This document shows positions 1 through 13,200 of a DNA stretch of 64,000 nucleotides, piece after piece (position 1 is the stretch's first letter; the number at the start of each line of letters is the position of its first letter). Origin of the DNA: Bemisia tabaci (taxonomy: Eukaryota; Arthropoda; Insecta; Hemiptera; Aleyrodidae). Position numbers and translations under genes: made by a program. The stretch covers positions 29,456,218-29,520,217 of the forward strand of contig NC_092794.1 in assembly GCF_918797505.1 (NCBI RefSeq), read 5' to 3'. The notes below the pieces were generated by a model. It was not told the origin of the DNA, ran no database searches, and saw only the letters and a list, made by a program, of their open reading frames with translations.

Positions 1-891
1 TTATGTAGGATAAGACAGCAAGTTAGGGTTGCGGACATGAGATTTACTCTGACCAAGAGCAAAACAGAAATACTTGAGGGCTGGTCCTGTATTACATGAC
101 GCACTTTTTCCGATCCCCCTCACCTTTTCCCCTGACATAGCCCTACATTCCGCTTTTGAATTACGAAACGTTGGTCTGACCACCCCCCCCCCCCCATTTT
201 AAAAAATCAAAAAAACACTGAGAAAACGGCTTGAAAAAATTCGGGGGTTATTATTTCAGATATTTCGTCGAAATACGACGGGTCACGTGCGGAAAAGAAT
301 TATTCTGTAAGTGCAGGATTTTCAATTTTTTGCACGTTTTTTCAAAGTTTTATTTCCCTTGGCTCGAATTTGTTACATAAAACTGGGCTTGACCACCCCC
401 CTCCCCCTCCCCCTATGTGCGTTACGTAATACTTGAGCTGCTCCTTAGTACACCTCTGTGAGTTGGAGAAGAACCTCCCGATAAAAGTATTTGGATGATG
501 TGAAAAGACAATGGCATTTACATTAAAAAGAGAAAGTGGTTCTTCATCAATGCTGCTGAAAAAAGGCTAACTCAGGCAAGTCAGCATTGCCTGAAACATT
601 CTGGTGGTTAGAAGCACTGAACTGTGGGATTGTTCCCTCATTGCTGGCTTAAATGAGTTATGAACAGAAAATTACTTGATAGTCCTTCTCTGTGATTAAT
701 TATGGTTAAGTACAACACAAAAGGCTCCCATGTTCGAATAAAAAATGCAATGACTAAAAATTAAACTACGTCTTTTAAAACCTACACAAACACATTTTTA
801 ACACATGAGTAATCACTTGCACACAGAAATAAGCTTAAACATTCAAGGTCAAGTTGGGTTTTTTGTGAATAATAAACATGCAATTGTGATT

Positions 892-927
892 GCCTGAATA
901 TATAAACATGCCTGAATATATAAACAT
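892..927. repeat. 18-bp direct repeat in ELO 3' flank
   Basis: CCTGAATATATAAACATG occurs twice in a row. The rest of 1-1325 (3' flank of the ELO gene) holds no recognisable gene. A possible minus-strand polyadenylation hexamer lies at 348-353, but it is far from the stop and unproven. Confidence 0.6.
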
Positions 928-1325
928 GCTTCCCAACAATTGTTTTATGACATAAGACAAATAAGCTGAAATCATTAAAATGTTTGAGAAAAGGTGAAAG
1001 AGATCAAGGGAGGAGGATTTTCAGGAAGAGACAAGATAAACTCCTGATCTCATGATTTTTGTTAAGATTTTTCTTCCTTTCAATAAAACATACAGAATGA
1101 TGGAGTTATCATACTCCGGCAATCACAGTCACTCAATGATCAAAATTTTGGAAATTTCAGCTTACGAGTCAAACGTTTTTCTCTGAGACTTGTAAGACTG
1201 TTCTTTCACCCAGCTCAGATAACTATGAAAAAACATAATACTCTGAGAACTTTTTAAAGTTTTCAAATGGAAAACTGTAAAAAAAAAATTGAAAATAACC
1301 ATGTAAAAAAATCTGTTGAATTATG

Positions 1326-1544
1326 CTACTTGCTTTTCCGGCTTTCTTCTGAGGCCATAAAACCATTTGTAATACTGTTCGAATAATAGACTGAATTCGA
1401 TACTTTTGATTGAGGAGTTGTATAGTTGGAGGAGACTTTTCCATTACTGATGTGTCCATTTGCTTTTCCGTTGGCTTGACCATTGGCTTGACCGTTTGCT
1501 TGACCATTGACTTTAGCATTTGCCTTTTCCTCCTCCAGGACAGG
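1326..1544 (-). CDS. ELO terminal exon: acidic then Asn-Gly-rich tail
   Basis: This 219-nt exon follows acceptor TTTATGTTTTAG and ends in TAG at 1328-1326. It starts [15 protein letters not shown], continues with a short repeat of NGQA/NGKA units and ends SEESRKSK. Such low-complexity tails, ending in basic residues as possible ER-retention signals, are common in insect elongases. A longer open frame overlaps it in another frame, but only this frame joins the upstream exon in phase. Confidence 0.88.
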   Translation of the reverse strand, partial: PVLEEEKANAKVNGQANGQANGQANGKANGHISNGKVSSNYTTPQSKVSNSVYYSNSITNGFMASEESRKSK

Positions 1545-4500
1545 CTAAAACATAAACAAAGGAGAAAGTAGATAACTTTGGTAAAATTTCGAAAGGAGCA
1601 TTTTAAACACAACAAAAATAATTTAGAAACCGTTCTGCAAAAAGCATCGATTTTATTTATTTTCTTCCCTTTGTAAATGGTCAAAGTTAGATTTCGACTT
1701 TTTAAATTTCCATCATCATCACTCATTCCTAGTTTATAAAACTAATACATAGGCTGTCCCAAAACAACTAGCACTAAGGCTGCCATTCGGGAACTACAAT
1801 AGCTATCGATGTGCGGTTTGCAGGAGGTGATAGCTCATACTCTTAGCTCTTAAACGAGCCTAAGTTGAGCTAATTTGGTTAAAAACTCAACGAGTTACAT
1901 CAATTTTCCCGAGACGTGTAAGAAATACCCCTACGGATTGTTCGGTAATTTTTCATTCCGTTAACTTTGCCTCCGCAAGCTGTACAATTGGTTCAGACGT
2001 TATGAATCAAGTTCTCACTTGTCGGGATGCAACTTTGAACTGGTCAGCAAGTGTTTTCATCACAGCCGAGAAGTTTTTTTCTGTTTGCAAAGTCAGTCTA
2101 GTGAAATTGTCCGGCCTGATAACGCGTTTTTTGGTGTTTCGTCATGAGTTCACCCGCGGAGTCGAAGCAAGACCAACGATACGCAATTCGATATTGCGTT
2201 CGTCGTGAATTATCTGCTTCTGAAACACTTCTGAGCCACTGTCATTTTATTCACAGTTTCAGAGACCGATAATTCACGACGAACGCAATATCGAATTGCG
2301 TATCGCTGGTCTTGCTTCAACTCCGCGGGTGAACTCATGACGAAACACCAAAAAACGCGTTATCAGGCCGGACAATTTCACTAGACTGACTTTGCAAACA
2401 GAAAAAAACTTCTCGGCTGTGATGAAAACACTTGCTGACCAGTTCAAAGTTACATCCAGACAAGTGGGAACTTGATTCATAACGTCTGAACCAATTGTAC
2501 AGCTTGCGGAGGCAAAGTTAACGGAATGAAAAATTACCGAAAAATCCGTAGGGGTATTTCTTACATGTCTCGGGAAAATTGATGTAACTCGTTGAGTTTT
2601 TAACCAAACTAGCTCAACTTAGGCTCGTTTAAGAGCTAAAAGTATGAGCTATCACCTCCTGCAAACCGCATATCGATATCTATTGTAGTTCCCGAATGAC
2701 AGCCTTAGTGCCAGTTGTTTTGGGACAGCCTATGTATATAAACTTGTTCCTTCTACCAACTGTTTTCACCTCGCAGCAAACAAGGGTTACTTACTTGACT
2801 GAAAATTGACCGAGGCTCGTTCTAGATAGTTTCAAATCATTTGCATTCATCAGGGAAATACAAGTTGAACCAGTATTCTTTCCTTTGTCAATGATTTATT
2901 GGTTTCGTGAAAGTTTTGGGGCTTAAACTTCAAACAAGTTTCAGCCAGAGGTATTCGCAGGTTTCAAAACATTCCTCTCAAAACACACTGAAATACTTTT
3001 CAGAACTGGGTGTTCTTATGAGCTCACCACCAAATTATACGGATAATGCATAGATATTATGCTAAAAGCTGACTTTGTTATAATTTATTGAAGCGTTTTC
3101 AATGGAGGAGCCTCTGACCTTCTCCATCGTAAGAGGTATCTTGAATGAGAGATAAGAGCTACAATCTAGGTTCTCATCTTGGCTCACAGGAAATGTAGAG
3201 CTGTTGCTGATTTTATATACAGATACATATTAGCTTTGATAGTAGTTTGAACAGTGGTGGAATGAATGCTTTTGGATGGTACAACTATAAAATTATGTAT
3301 TATGGTTTGCTATACTTTTGAAAAGAGGTAAAAAATATTAAAATGGGCTCAAAGATCCCCCGGTGGGATTTCGTAGAAAGGTCCAAAAGGGCCCCTCAGT
3401 TATGTCAGAACTTGTCAAAAGAGGCTCCTTTTTGGCCCCTCTTGGCAAGTTCAGGGAGGCGACCCCCCCCCCCCTCCCACCCCCCTGCTCAGTCCGCCCC
3501 TGATCGCACAGGGTTAAACAATTGACCATCTATGCTTTTAACACTACAATAAAAAGTAATTTAGGTGAATCAGTTATGTCCTCATTGTCTTCAATTATTT
3601 TCTTACTTCGGTAAGTACCTCAAACTCGGCGCCCCCCTCTTTTCGAATGTATTCTAAGTTAGGTGGTTCTCCCAAGAGTGAAGGCCGTTTTTTTTTTCTA
3701 ACTTATCAGGGGTCGCTTTGTCCCCCTATCTTCTTTCATAGCTTAATATGCTTGCAATGTAATTGCCAGCCACTATTTTAATTTCCTGCCTTGAATTTGG
3801 GACTCTTTTCTCCTTATATTCAATGATCCCGTATGCAACAAAAATATTAGACTTGGCGATCCTCATCCTCAGACTTTACCCATAAGACAAGGGATGACGA
3901 TGATTTCAGATTTCAGATGCTCCTTAAAAGAAAAGAACCAAAAAAATTTTGCCCTTTTGTAAATTGTTGATGATAGATATACAGGGTTATCCAAAAGTCA
4001 CCTACCACTCCTGTAACTTTTGTCCTAATTGAGATAGAAGTTTGAAACTTTGGGAATGTTCCTCGGTTTCAGGTAGCAACTTTTTGGTCCCCCCAAAATT
4101 TTGGGGGCGGTTCCCCTTAAAGGGGGCGGGGGCTAACTTTTTTTTTCAAATGGCAACCCCCGTTTTGTGATACCTCATTCGAAAGATAATAAAAGAAGAA
4201 ATTTTTTGGCGTAATTCGCAGGGTAAAATGTTGATTTTTGACAAAATGGCGGCCGGTCAAAGTTCAAAATGGCGGATTTTTGGCATCTCCGTTTTTAATC
4301 GGCGGATTGGTCTGAAACTCAGAATCCTAGAGTTTTTCGGGACGAGAAAAACGATTCTGGCAGTAGTTTTCCAGAAATTTCAGTCCTTTTCAAAATGGCG
4401 GCGGTTAAAATGGCGGCTTAGAGCGGGAAGTGGATATTTAGGCTGCTGATCGTCGAATTTGTATGAGACTATGTATCCGGGGGTACTTCGGCACGAGAAG

Positions 4501-7123
4501 AACGAATCTTTCATTGGATTTTTGGAATCTTTAAAAACTTTAAAATGGCGGCGAAAAGTGACGGAAAATCCATACCGCGGCTGTTTACCGATGGATTTGC
4601 ACAAAAGTCAATACTCTGGTGGTTTTTGGCTCGAAAAAAATTAATCTTCCATTAGATTTTGGAAACACTGAAAATCGTCAAAATGGTGGCGGAAAAATAA
4701 CGGAAAATCCGCATCCACCATCGCCATTTGCATTTTTGCCGCCATTTTAAAATTTTTAAAAACTTCAAAAATCCAATGAAAGATTCGTTCTCCTCGTGCC
4801 GAAATACCCCCGGATACCCAGTCTCATACAAATCCGACGATAAGCAGCCTAAATATCCACTTCCCGTTCTAAGCCGCCATTTCGAAAAGGACTGGCATTT
4901 CTGGAAAACTACTGCCAGAATCGTTTTTCTCGTCCCGAAAAACCCTAGGATTCTGAGTTTCAGACCAATCCGCCGATAAAAAACGGAGATGCCAAATTTC
5001 CGCCATTTTGAACTTTGATAGGCCGCCATTTTGTCAAAAATCAACATTTTACCCTGCGAATTACGCCAAAAAATTTCTTTTTTTATTATCTTTCGAATGA
5101 GGTATCACAAAACGGGGGTTGCAACTTGAAGTTTTCCTTTCCTTTGGGGGACCGCCCCCAAAATTTTGGGGGGACCAAAAAGTTGCTACCTTAAACCGAG
5201 GAACATTCCCAAAGTTTCAAACTTCTATCTCAATTAGGAAAAAGGTTACAGGGGTGGTAGGTGACTTTTGGATAACCCTGTATATACATGTAAAAATCTT
5301 CAAAGGTGCATTGACTCAGCAAATAATGAACAGAAAGAGCTCCCTCCGATTACAAGGTAGAAATAAATTAATGCAATGAAAGAAAGATGTTTCATGTCAT
5401 TCCTGTTTCAGTGTTCGAAACCCTCCTCCCTCCCCCCTCTCTCTCGAAAAAAAAACAGTCATAGCCATTTTGACGCCCCCCCCCCCCTCCGTAAAATGGC
5501 GACCAGGGCACATGTACCCACTTCCCCCTAGATTCAGCCCTGCTTTGAGATACAGAGCTCTATGTATGATTGTACATCGATTATTTTAGGTGAGAGGATG
5601 TTAACGGTGCTTATGTTCAAAGTCACTTGTAACGCACTTGTAATGAATGCTTCTTAGCTCACTGTCTTGACCTGCATGACGTAGCCTGTAAAACTCATAT
5701 AAAAACAGGGAGGTGCAACCTGCGACTTATTTTCACCGTAGTTTTAGCATATGAATATTTTGAGGGTGTTGAATGAAAAAGAAATGTTTGGCCTCAGTGA
5801 AACTTGCATGGTGATCAATAGGTTAAATTAGAACATCACGATGTTGTTTCTTGATTTGTTCATTCTTCATGAAGCATGAAACATAAAAATAAAATTGAGA
5901 CACTCCACGGTTCTCACCATGCAAGCTCCTTGGTGACCCTTCTTGCCGTTTTGTGTGTATTTGACTTTGTAAAAGTCGGAGAAGAGGAATAGAAACATGA
6001 TTCCGTGGAGTGCTATCCATATCATGAAGCTCTTGGGATAGTTGCATTCAATGAACAGCAGTTGGAGTTGATGAGTGAAGATGAAGACAAATTGAACCAT
6101 TTGCAGCGAGGTCAGATATTTCTTCCACCAGATGTATTTTTGGAAGCGAGGACCCATTGCAGCGACCATGTAGTAGAAGTACATGATGATATGGACGAAC
6201 GTATTTAAAAGGGCAAAGAATGTGCTGTGGCCACCTATTGAAAAAGGGATCAAAATAAAACCTTAAATTAGTTTCATATCATCTAGGGTGCAAATTGGTC
6301 ACTTGTAAAACAATTAAAAAACATCAAGATAAAAAGATGAGTGAACTCGTTTCAGATGTGTATTAAATATGCCTCTTATAGTACTCAGGTAAAAGTGAGA
6401 CATTATGTTAGTGAATGAAACGTATCCTTACTTAGGAAAAAAATTTATCCGATGGCAAAATCATTGAGTGCTGATGAGGTTGAACAAAATTAAATCAAAT
6501 TTATGCCCTGACAGACAGATCCGAGTTCAAGCGGCTGACCGGCTAAGAGACCACTCTGAGAGGCCATTTTGAGGATCTTGAAATGTGCTTTTACGTTGTT
6601 CTACAACCTTTATATTATAAAAGCGTATATACTAACAGTATATCGATCAGGGGTTGTAGATTACACACACACACACACACACACAGTTATGTTTCACAAC
6701 AGAAGTGGGGCACCTTGCGAAAAAAGGCTTATTTAACCCATTCTAACCTAACCAAACCTTACTTGACTCATCCTTAGGCCTTCCTAACCTAACCTGACCT
6801 AACCTAACCTAACCTGACCTAACCTAACCTGACCTAACCTAACCTAACCTAACCTGACCTAACCTAACCTGACCTAACCTAACCTGACCTAACCTAACCT
6901 AACCTAACATAACCTAACCTACCTAACCTAACCTAACCTAACCTGGCCGCCCCGGGGGCTCTCAAGGGTTTTCGGGGTTTTTTGGGGGGGTTTTGGGGAT
7001 ATTTTCCAGAAGTGGGGCACGGCCCATAAGTGAGGCAGCCCCAGTTCTGTTGGGTATTTTCATGGTCTGCCCCAGTTCTGAGGCACACTCCACAGTCTCG
7101 GCCCCACTTCTGATGTAAGACAT

Positions 7124-7211
<88 letters not shown>

Positions 7212-10200
7212 TGGTTTTCCCGATTTTTCTTGGGTTATATTTCCCCCATTTTCAAAGTTTTTTGGGTAAAACTTTTTGCGGTGTAAAGTAGAGGAACAGG
7301 ACAATCATTTTGCGCAAAAAAAAACCGAGATCGCAGTGTTAGATTTCAAAAGGTGGGGGTGAGAAGTGGGGGCAGGTTCAATTTTGTGGTCGCGATAACT
7401 CGCGCAAATTACGATATTTTCCCCCGAAATGTTTGTAGGATGTAGATCTTACTAAGTACTAAGGTGGTATTAAATTTGAGCAAAATCGGCCGCACCGTTT
7501 AAAAATGGCGAGCTTTGAAAGTTTTAGACGGGGGGTGCGCGGCTAGAGGGGAGCAGGGCCGCACAGTGGGTCACGGACTGAGAATTGGTGGACGAGACGG
7601 CAATGTTGTCGCACAGTGGGTCACGAACTGAAAATTGGTGGACAAGACTGCAATTCAGTCGCACAGTGGGTCACGGATTGAAAATTGGTGGACAAGACGG
7701 CAATGTAGTTGCACAGTGGGTCAAGGACTGAAAATTGGTGGACATGGCGGCGATGTTGTCGCACAATAAGTCACGGAGATTGAGCCATCGTCATTCAAAC
7801 TTGCCGCATCGTTTATTGAAATTTTTTCATGTCTGACATTTAATTATTGCAGATTGGGCTTTTAATTACAGTCCGGCGACATGAAGTCCTTCGAAAAATC
7901 CAACAGTGTAAACGAAAATATAACCTCAAAAGATTGATCCCCCCTCCCGTCGGAAAATACACTCTTCCCGCGGTGGACGCGCGGGTCGCTTAAAGAGACA
8001 GAACAACTGAGGCCCGACACTTAAACTAAAAAGCGCGCGCGCTTTTTTTTAAACAGCCAGTTCCTTATACCGTGGGGAGCTAGTTAGGCTAATTTTTGTT
8101 GAAAAAAATGGTGTCAAAATTTTATGGTGAATTATTTCATAGCGTCTGGAATCACCCCGTTCCATACGAGATGGGCATCATCGAGTTCGTAATATTAAGG
8201 TTAGAGAATTTTCGCGCTAGTATATTGTTACCAACGTTCAGTTGGTCACCCTGAAAGATTTGGTTCTCATTTTTTTGTTTGTTTACGATAACGGGAGTTA
8301 CCGTGAAAAATAAAATTATAAAACGCGTAACTTCCCTCCAAAGTGTTATAGGTAAAAGAAATCATCTCTACATTCAACAACCAATATTTCCAGGAGTTGC
8401 TCTATTAATTAATAACCAATTTTGTCTGTTTTTCGAATGATCAATGAACCTCTGTCCAGATTAGGGTGAAACCGGAACTACGCCATTGGAAAATACCTTG
8501 AATAAACGGAATTACCCCACCGGTGTTTTTCCGATGGGATAATTCCGGTCTTAGCTAAATCTGGACAGAGGTTCATTGATCTTTCGAAGAACGGACAAAA
8601 TTGGTTATTCATCAACAGAACAACCTATAGAAATAATGGTTGTTGAATATAAAGATATTCTTTCTTACCTATAACACTTGAGAGGGAAGCTATGCGTTTT
8701 ATAATTTGATTCGTCTTTCACACCCCCACGGTAACTCCCGTTATTACTTGTAAATAAACAAAAATTGAGAACCAAATCACTCAGGGTAACCAACTGAACG
8801 TTGGCAACAACATACTAGAGCGAAAATTCCCTAACCTCAATATTACGGCCTCCGTGACGGAATTACCCCAACTGACCCTAAAGGTTGTGAAACAACGTAA
8901 AAGGACATTTCAAGAGCCTCAAAGTGGCCTCCCTGTCAAAACGGTCCCACGGGTTCCATTATGAATTTCATGGGGACCAATGGGAACCAATTGGGTTTTC
9001 ATGGGGACCAATGGGAACCCATAGGATGGGGAAGTAAACCTGTTGGTACCCATGGGAGACCATCTGGAACCTATGGGACAGGCAGAGAGGACTCTTGGGA
9101 CCCGTGGGGCGGCCAGAGAGACCTACTAAGGCCCTTTGGACTAGCGAAAAACCGACCGTCGAAAATCCTGCTTCCTCGAAAGTGACATGAATCCTTGGAA
9201 GAAATCGCGAAGTGGGCGTTTTTCGTGTAGAGAGGGAGTCAGCACCCTCTAAATATCGTCCTTTTAGCTCCAAATTTTGAACATGTCTACTTTGGTATTC
9301 TGTTTTTCAAATTTTGGAGCCGATAGGTATCCCCAACACACACAAATTTCGTTTGACCTGACTTAAAGTGAAATTACGAAGCATTACGATTTTGTTTCGT
9401 CGAGAGCCAAGTCGCGGCGTGGTGAATTCTTGCCGTCTCAAAAATTGCCTTGTTAATGACAGCTGCAGGTATTCTCGGTCTTGAACTGGAGTCCGTAGGA
9501 GGCCCGCTAAGTCTACAACGGCAAATTTTTCGAGTCGAACAATTTGAAAACTGTTACCTGCGTCCAAAAACCATGAGTACCTGACGGATCAGTCTGTTTT
9601 CTTGTCGTTAAAGGACGTTAAATTGTATCTTAACTGGAAAGTAGCAACTTCTTGCATTGCCCTTGCTAGTAGACAAATCATGCATACATATATTTTCCTT
9701 TAAACTGTACGATTTTTAATTTGGAAGTTTATGACAAAGGAGACCACTTTTCTCTGCTAAAGCATGGAAATAGTCGTTACTGCATGTACCTTCTTCTCAG
9801 GAACCGTTAAAGATATTTGGACGAGTTTTGTTTAGTTGTGTAATTAATGGCCGCCTATATAAACGACCTGTTTTTGAACATTTTGAACGTTGAATATTGA
9901 TCGTTTCTTGAAATTCGTTTAAAAATTATGGATCTTTCTTCAACTTCGGTAACCTCTGAAAATTTTAATCGTCCAAAATTTTAAAAAAACGCTTCAGCTT
10001 GCTTCCATAACGGAAAATCAGTAATGTAACGGGGAAAAAATTGAAAATATCTTCATCGGATTCAGAGAAAAATGTACACGAGTGTCACAGGAGAAATCTT
10101 TTCAGGAGCACAATTTGAAAATCCTCCGTCAGTAAAAAAGAGGGTTGGTGCTTTTGACTACGATTACTAAAATATCGGTGACAGCGTTTTACTTGTCCGA

Positions 10201-13200
10201 AGAAATACAACGCAGTGAAAAATGGGTAAAAAATATCAGGTATTGTTGGTTGTGCCACGCCACACTAGTACTCCAGTTCAGTCTGAAAAGTTTTGGTATC
10301 GGAGGAAATTCGCTGACAGCAATTCATTGGAATACGTCACTATCGACTGTCGGCGAGCAAGAAATAATCTTCTGCTTTAATTATTAATTACGTTGGTATC
10401 TAAAATGGGATTTTCGCGATTCGGACGCTTTTAGAGAGACATTACGAACTAACACATATTATTAATTTATTTTCTTTTTAATTCATACCCAACACTGATT
10501 TTTTCACTAAGACCCGATACAGTCTAGGAATAACATTCAATTAAATGCTCCAAAAGGGGTTTCATCAAACCTGCTAGCAAGTGCCCGTGAAACATACCCA
10601 GTTAGCACAAAATACTTTGAAAATATTTTGAAAACTTGTTTAGGTAATATTTTGAAAATGTTTACAAAAAGTATTTTTAAAATAATTCAAAAATATTGCA
10701 GGTAAACATTTTTAAAATATTCCTTAAAAAGTTTTGAAAATATTTTCAAAATAGTTTTGAGTTATCAAGTCAGTATGTGGCGTAAAATACACCAGTGTAT
10801 TTAGTGTAAGTACCTAGTACATGATATCGAAAAAAAAAAATAAATAATAATAGGAAAAAGAAAGAAGCCTGAGAAAACACGGCGTTAATCAAAGCTATGA
10901 TGAAAAGGGCTATAACCTGCAAAAATCCCGGGTAGCAATGTTTTCATCGATTCCTATGTAATTTTTGACGCTGAATCCGGATTTCAACTTTGCAAAATTA
11001 AATTCGGACCGGAAAGTTGCCAAATTTGGCAAAAATGGCCTAAAATCGGACTTTTTTCCGGATTATGGCCTGTAACTTGCCAAAAATTGATCTGACGATA
11101 AAATTAGTTATTTTCAGAAATAAAGCTCGTTAAATTTCCTATAAAAAAGTTCTTATATACTTTTTTGCTCAAGGCAAAATCAAGCGCGCTGGCGGGCTCC
11201 AAACTTTGAAAAATGAGCAAAAATTGTGTTTTTCGCGGTTTTTGCCCGATGTCTCCTGTTTTAATCGTCCGACGAGTAATTTCTGCACAAATTAAGTGAA
11301 GATGATAAAATTTACACTTAGTGAAATGAGTTGATGTAAATAATAAGGATAACCCAACACATTACAGTATGCGCAATTTTCGCACATTTTACAAAGTTCG
11401 GATCGAGCCCGCCCGCTGGATTTTGCCTTGAGCAAAAAAGTGTTTAGGAACTTTTTTATAGGAAATTTAACGAGCTTTATTTCTGAAATTAACTAATTTT
11501 ATCGTCAGATCAATTTTTGGCAAGTTACAGGCCATAATCCGGAAAAAAGTCCGATTTTAGGCCATTTTTGCCAAATTTAGCAACTTTCCGGTCCGAATTT
11601 AATGGCGCAAAGTTGAAATTCGGATTCAGCGTCAAAAATTACATAGAAATCGATGAAAACATTGCTACCCGGGATTTTTGCAGGCTCTTTTCCTTGTTTG
11701 CCTGGACTAATTTGCTACGGGTTCCCATTGGGATTTCCTACGGGTTTCAATGAGACCGTTTTGACAGGGGCTCCTTTCGCAATTTCAAAGAATGGGATAG
11801 CTACTTTCCGAGTCTGCCGGTCAGCCGCCTCGCTCTTTACGGGGAAAGTCTATAGGCAAAAGGTAAGACACTTTTAGAGGACCGAAAAAGAGGGTCTTCC
11901 GTGCGTTTTCAAACACACTTTTTTCCGTTATTCGCGGGGCGCAGCGGCCAGAGGCACCACTTTTGAGGTCTTATATTGCCCAATTCGTTACGAGGGAGGT
12001 CAGAACTATGTTTAAGCAAAGTTGCAAGCGCGCCGGAGTGGTGGCGTCAAAAATACAGCTGCCTCTTAAGCCTGATTTCCAATGAACGCAAGGGCTTGCG
12101 TTAGCGGCAACGCGGCGATGTTGAACCTCTTTGTTACTACGGGACCGTTCCGAATGTAACGCGCTCGTAACGCGGTGCCGCTGAACAACGCAACGCTGAC
12201 GCAGAAAGTTGAAAAATTCTCAACTTCTGCGTCAAGCGGCAGCGTTAATGCGTTGTTAGATGAACCTCACGATCAGGACAAAGCACCGTATTTTCGCTGA
12301 ACGCATTTGTTTATGACAGATACCTCCGCAACGGTTGATTTTAGGGGATAATATCATATGACCTTTTTTATAGCAAGTAAAATTTCCTATCTTTTTATTA
12401 CGAATATTTTGTCAAGAAAAAATTCGCGACACACATTAAGGGCTTTGAAAAACGACCGCGGCCAAAAATCAATAGCCCGGTGACCTTTTTTTTATCGTTT
12501 TTCTATTGAACGGTTCATTTCAGAGGAAAATGTCATAGGATATTGTATAAAGAGCGTAAAATTTCCTATTGGCTGATACATAAAATGGATTAAAAAACAT
12601 TTTTGAGACCAAGAATACGGGTTTCAAAAATTGCCGCGGCAAAAACTTCGCGAAACCTGCGGCCTCTTATCTCATTTATATATCTTGAACGTTTCATTTT
12701 AGTGAAATGTATCATACTCTTTTTAAGGCACGTAAAATTTCCTTTCAGACAAGTCCAGAAAATAACTTTGAAACAATTCTGAGACCAAATTAAAACTAGT
12801 TTTAAAAAGTGCCACGGCTAAAAATTTAATATCGTAAAATTCTGCGGGATGTAGAGCTGGGCTCAATATGTGAGTGTGATCGACTGATGAGGTCTAAAAA
12901 GAGCCAGACTGGTTGACATAGAGATCTTTCGGCGTGACCCCTTCGTATTCTAAGTCATCTGCTTAAGCTGATCACGCTCTCTCTCTCAGTCTGATTGTGA
13001 GTTCATTTTGTGACTCAAATGCAGGCAGCTAGATATTGGATTTTTTTATCACAAGTTAGGTTGTATCTTTGTATTTAAAGGTGGCAGGAAACTTAAGTTA
13101 CAATAGGAGACTAATTCTTAATTATATTTTGGTACCTGGAGCAAATTTCATTCCCATCCAGACACTCATTGGCATGCAACCGTGATGAATAACGTGGAGT

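Noticed and set aside
2002..2480. Two 68-residue open frames of nearly the same protein on opposite strands
   Set aside because: They are mirror copies in the arms of one foldback; no family motif.
6933..7304. Cys-Val-repeat open frames on the minus strand
   Set aside because: They are translations of the (CA)n(TA)n microsatellite.
7561..7780. Possible CRISPR array (regular 50-bp repeats)
   Set aside because: The repeats are contiguous with no unique spacers, no cas genes are near, and the DNA is eukaryotic.
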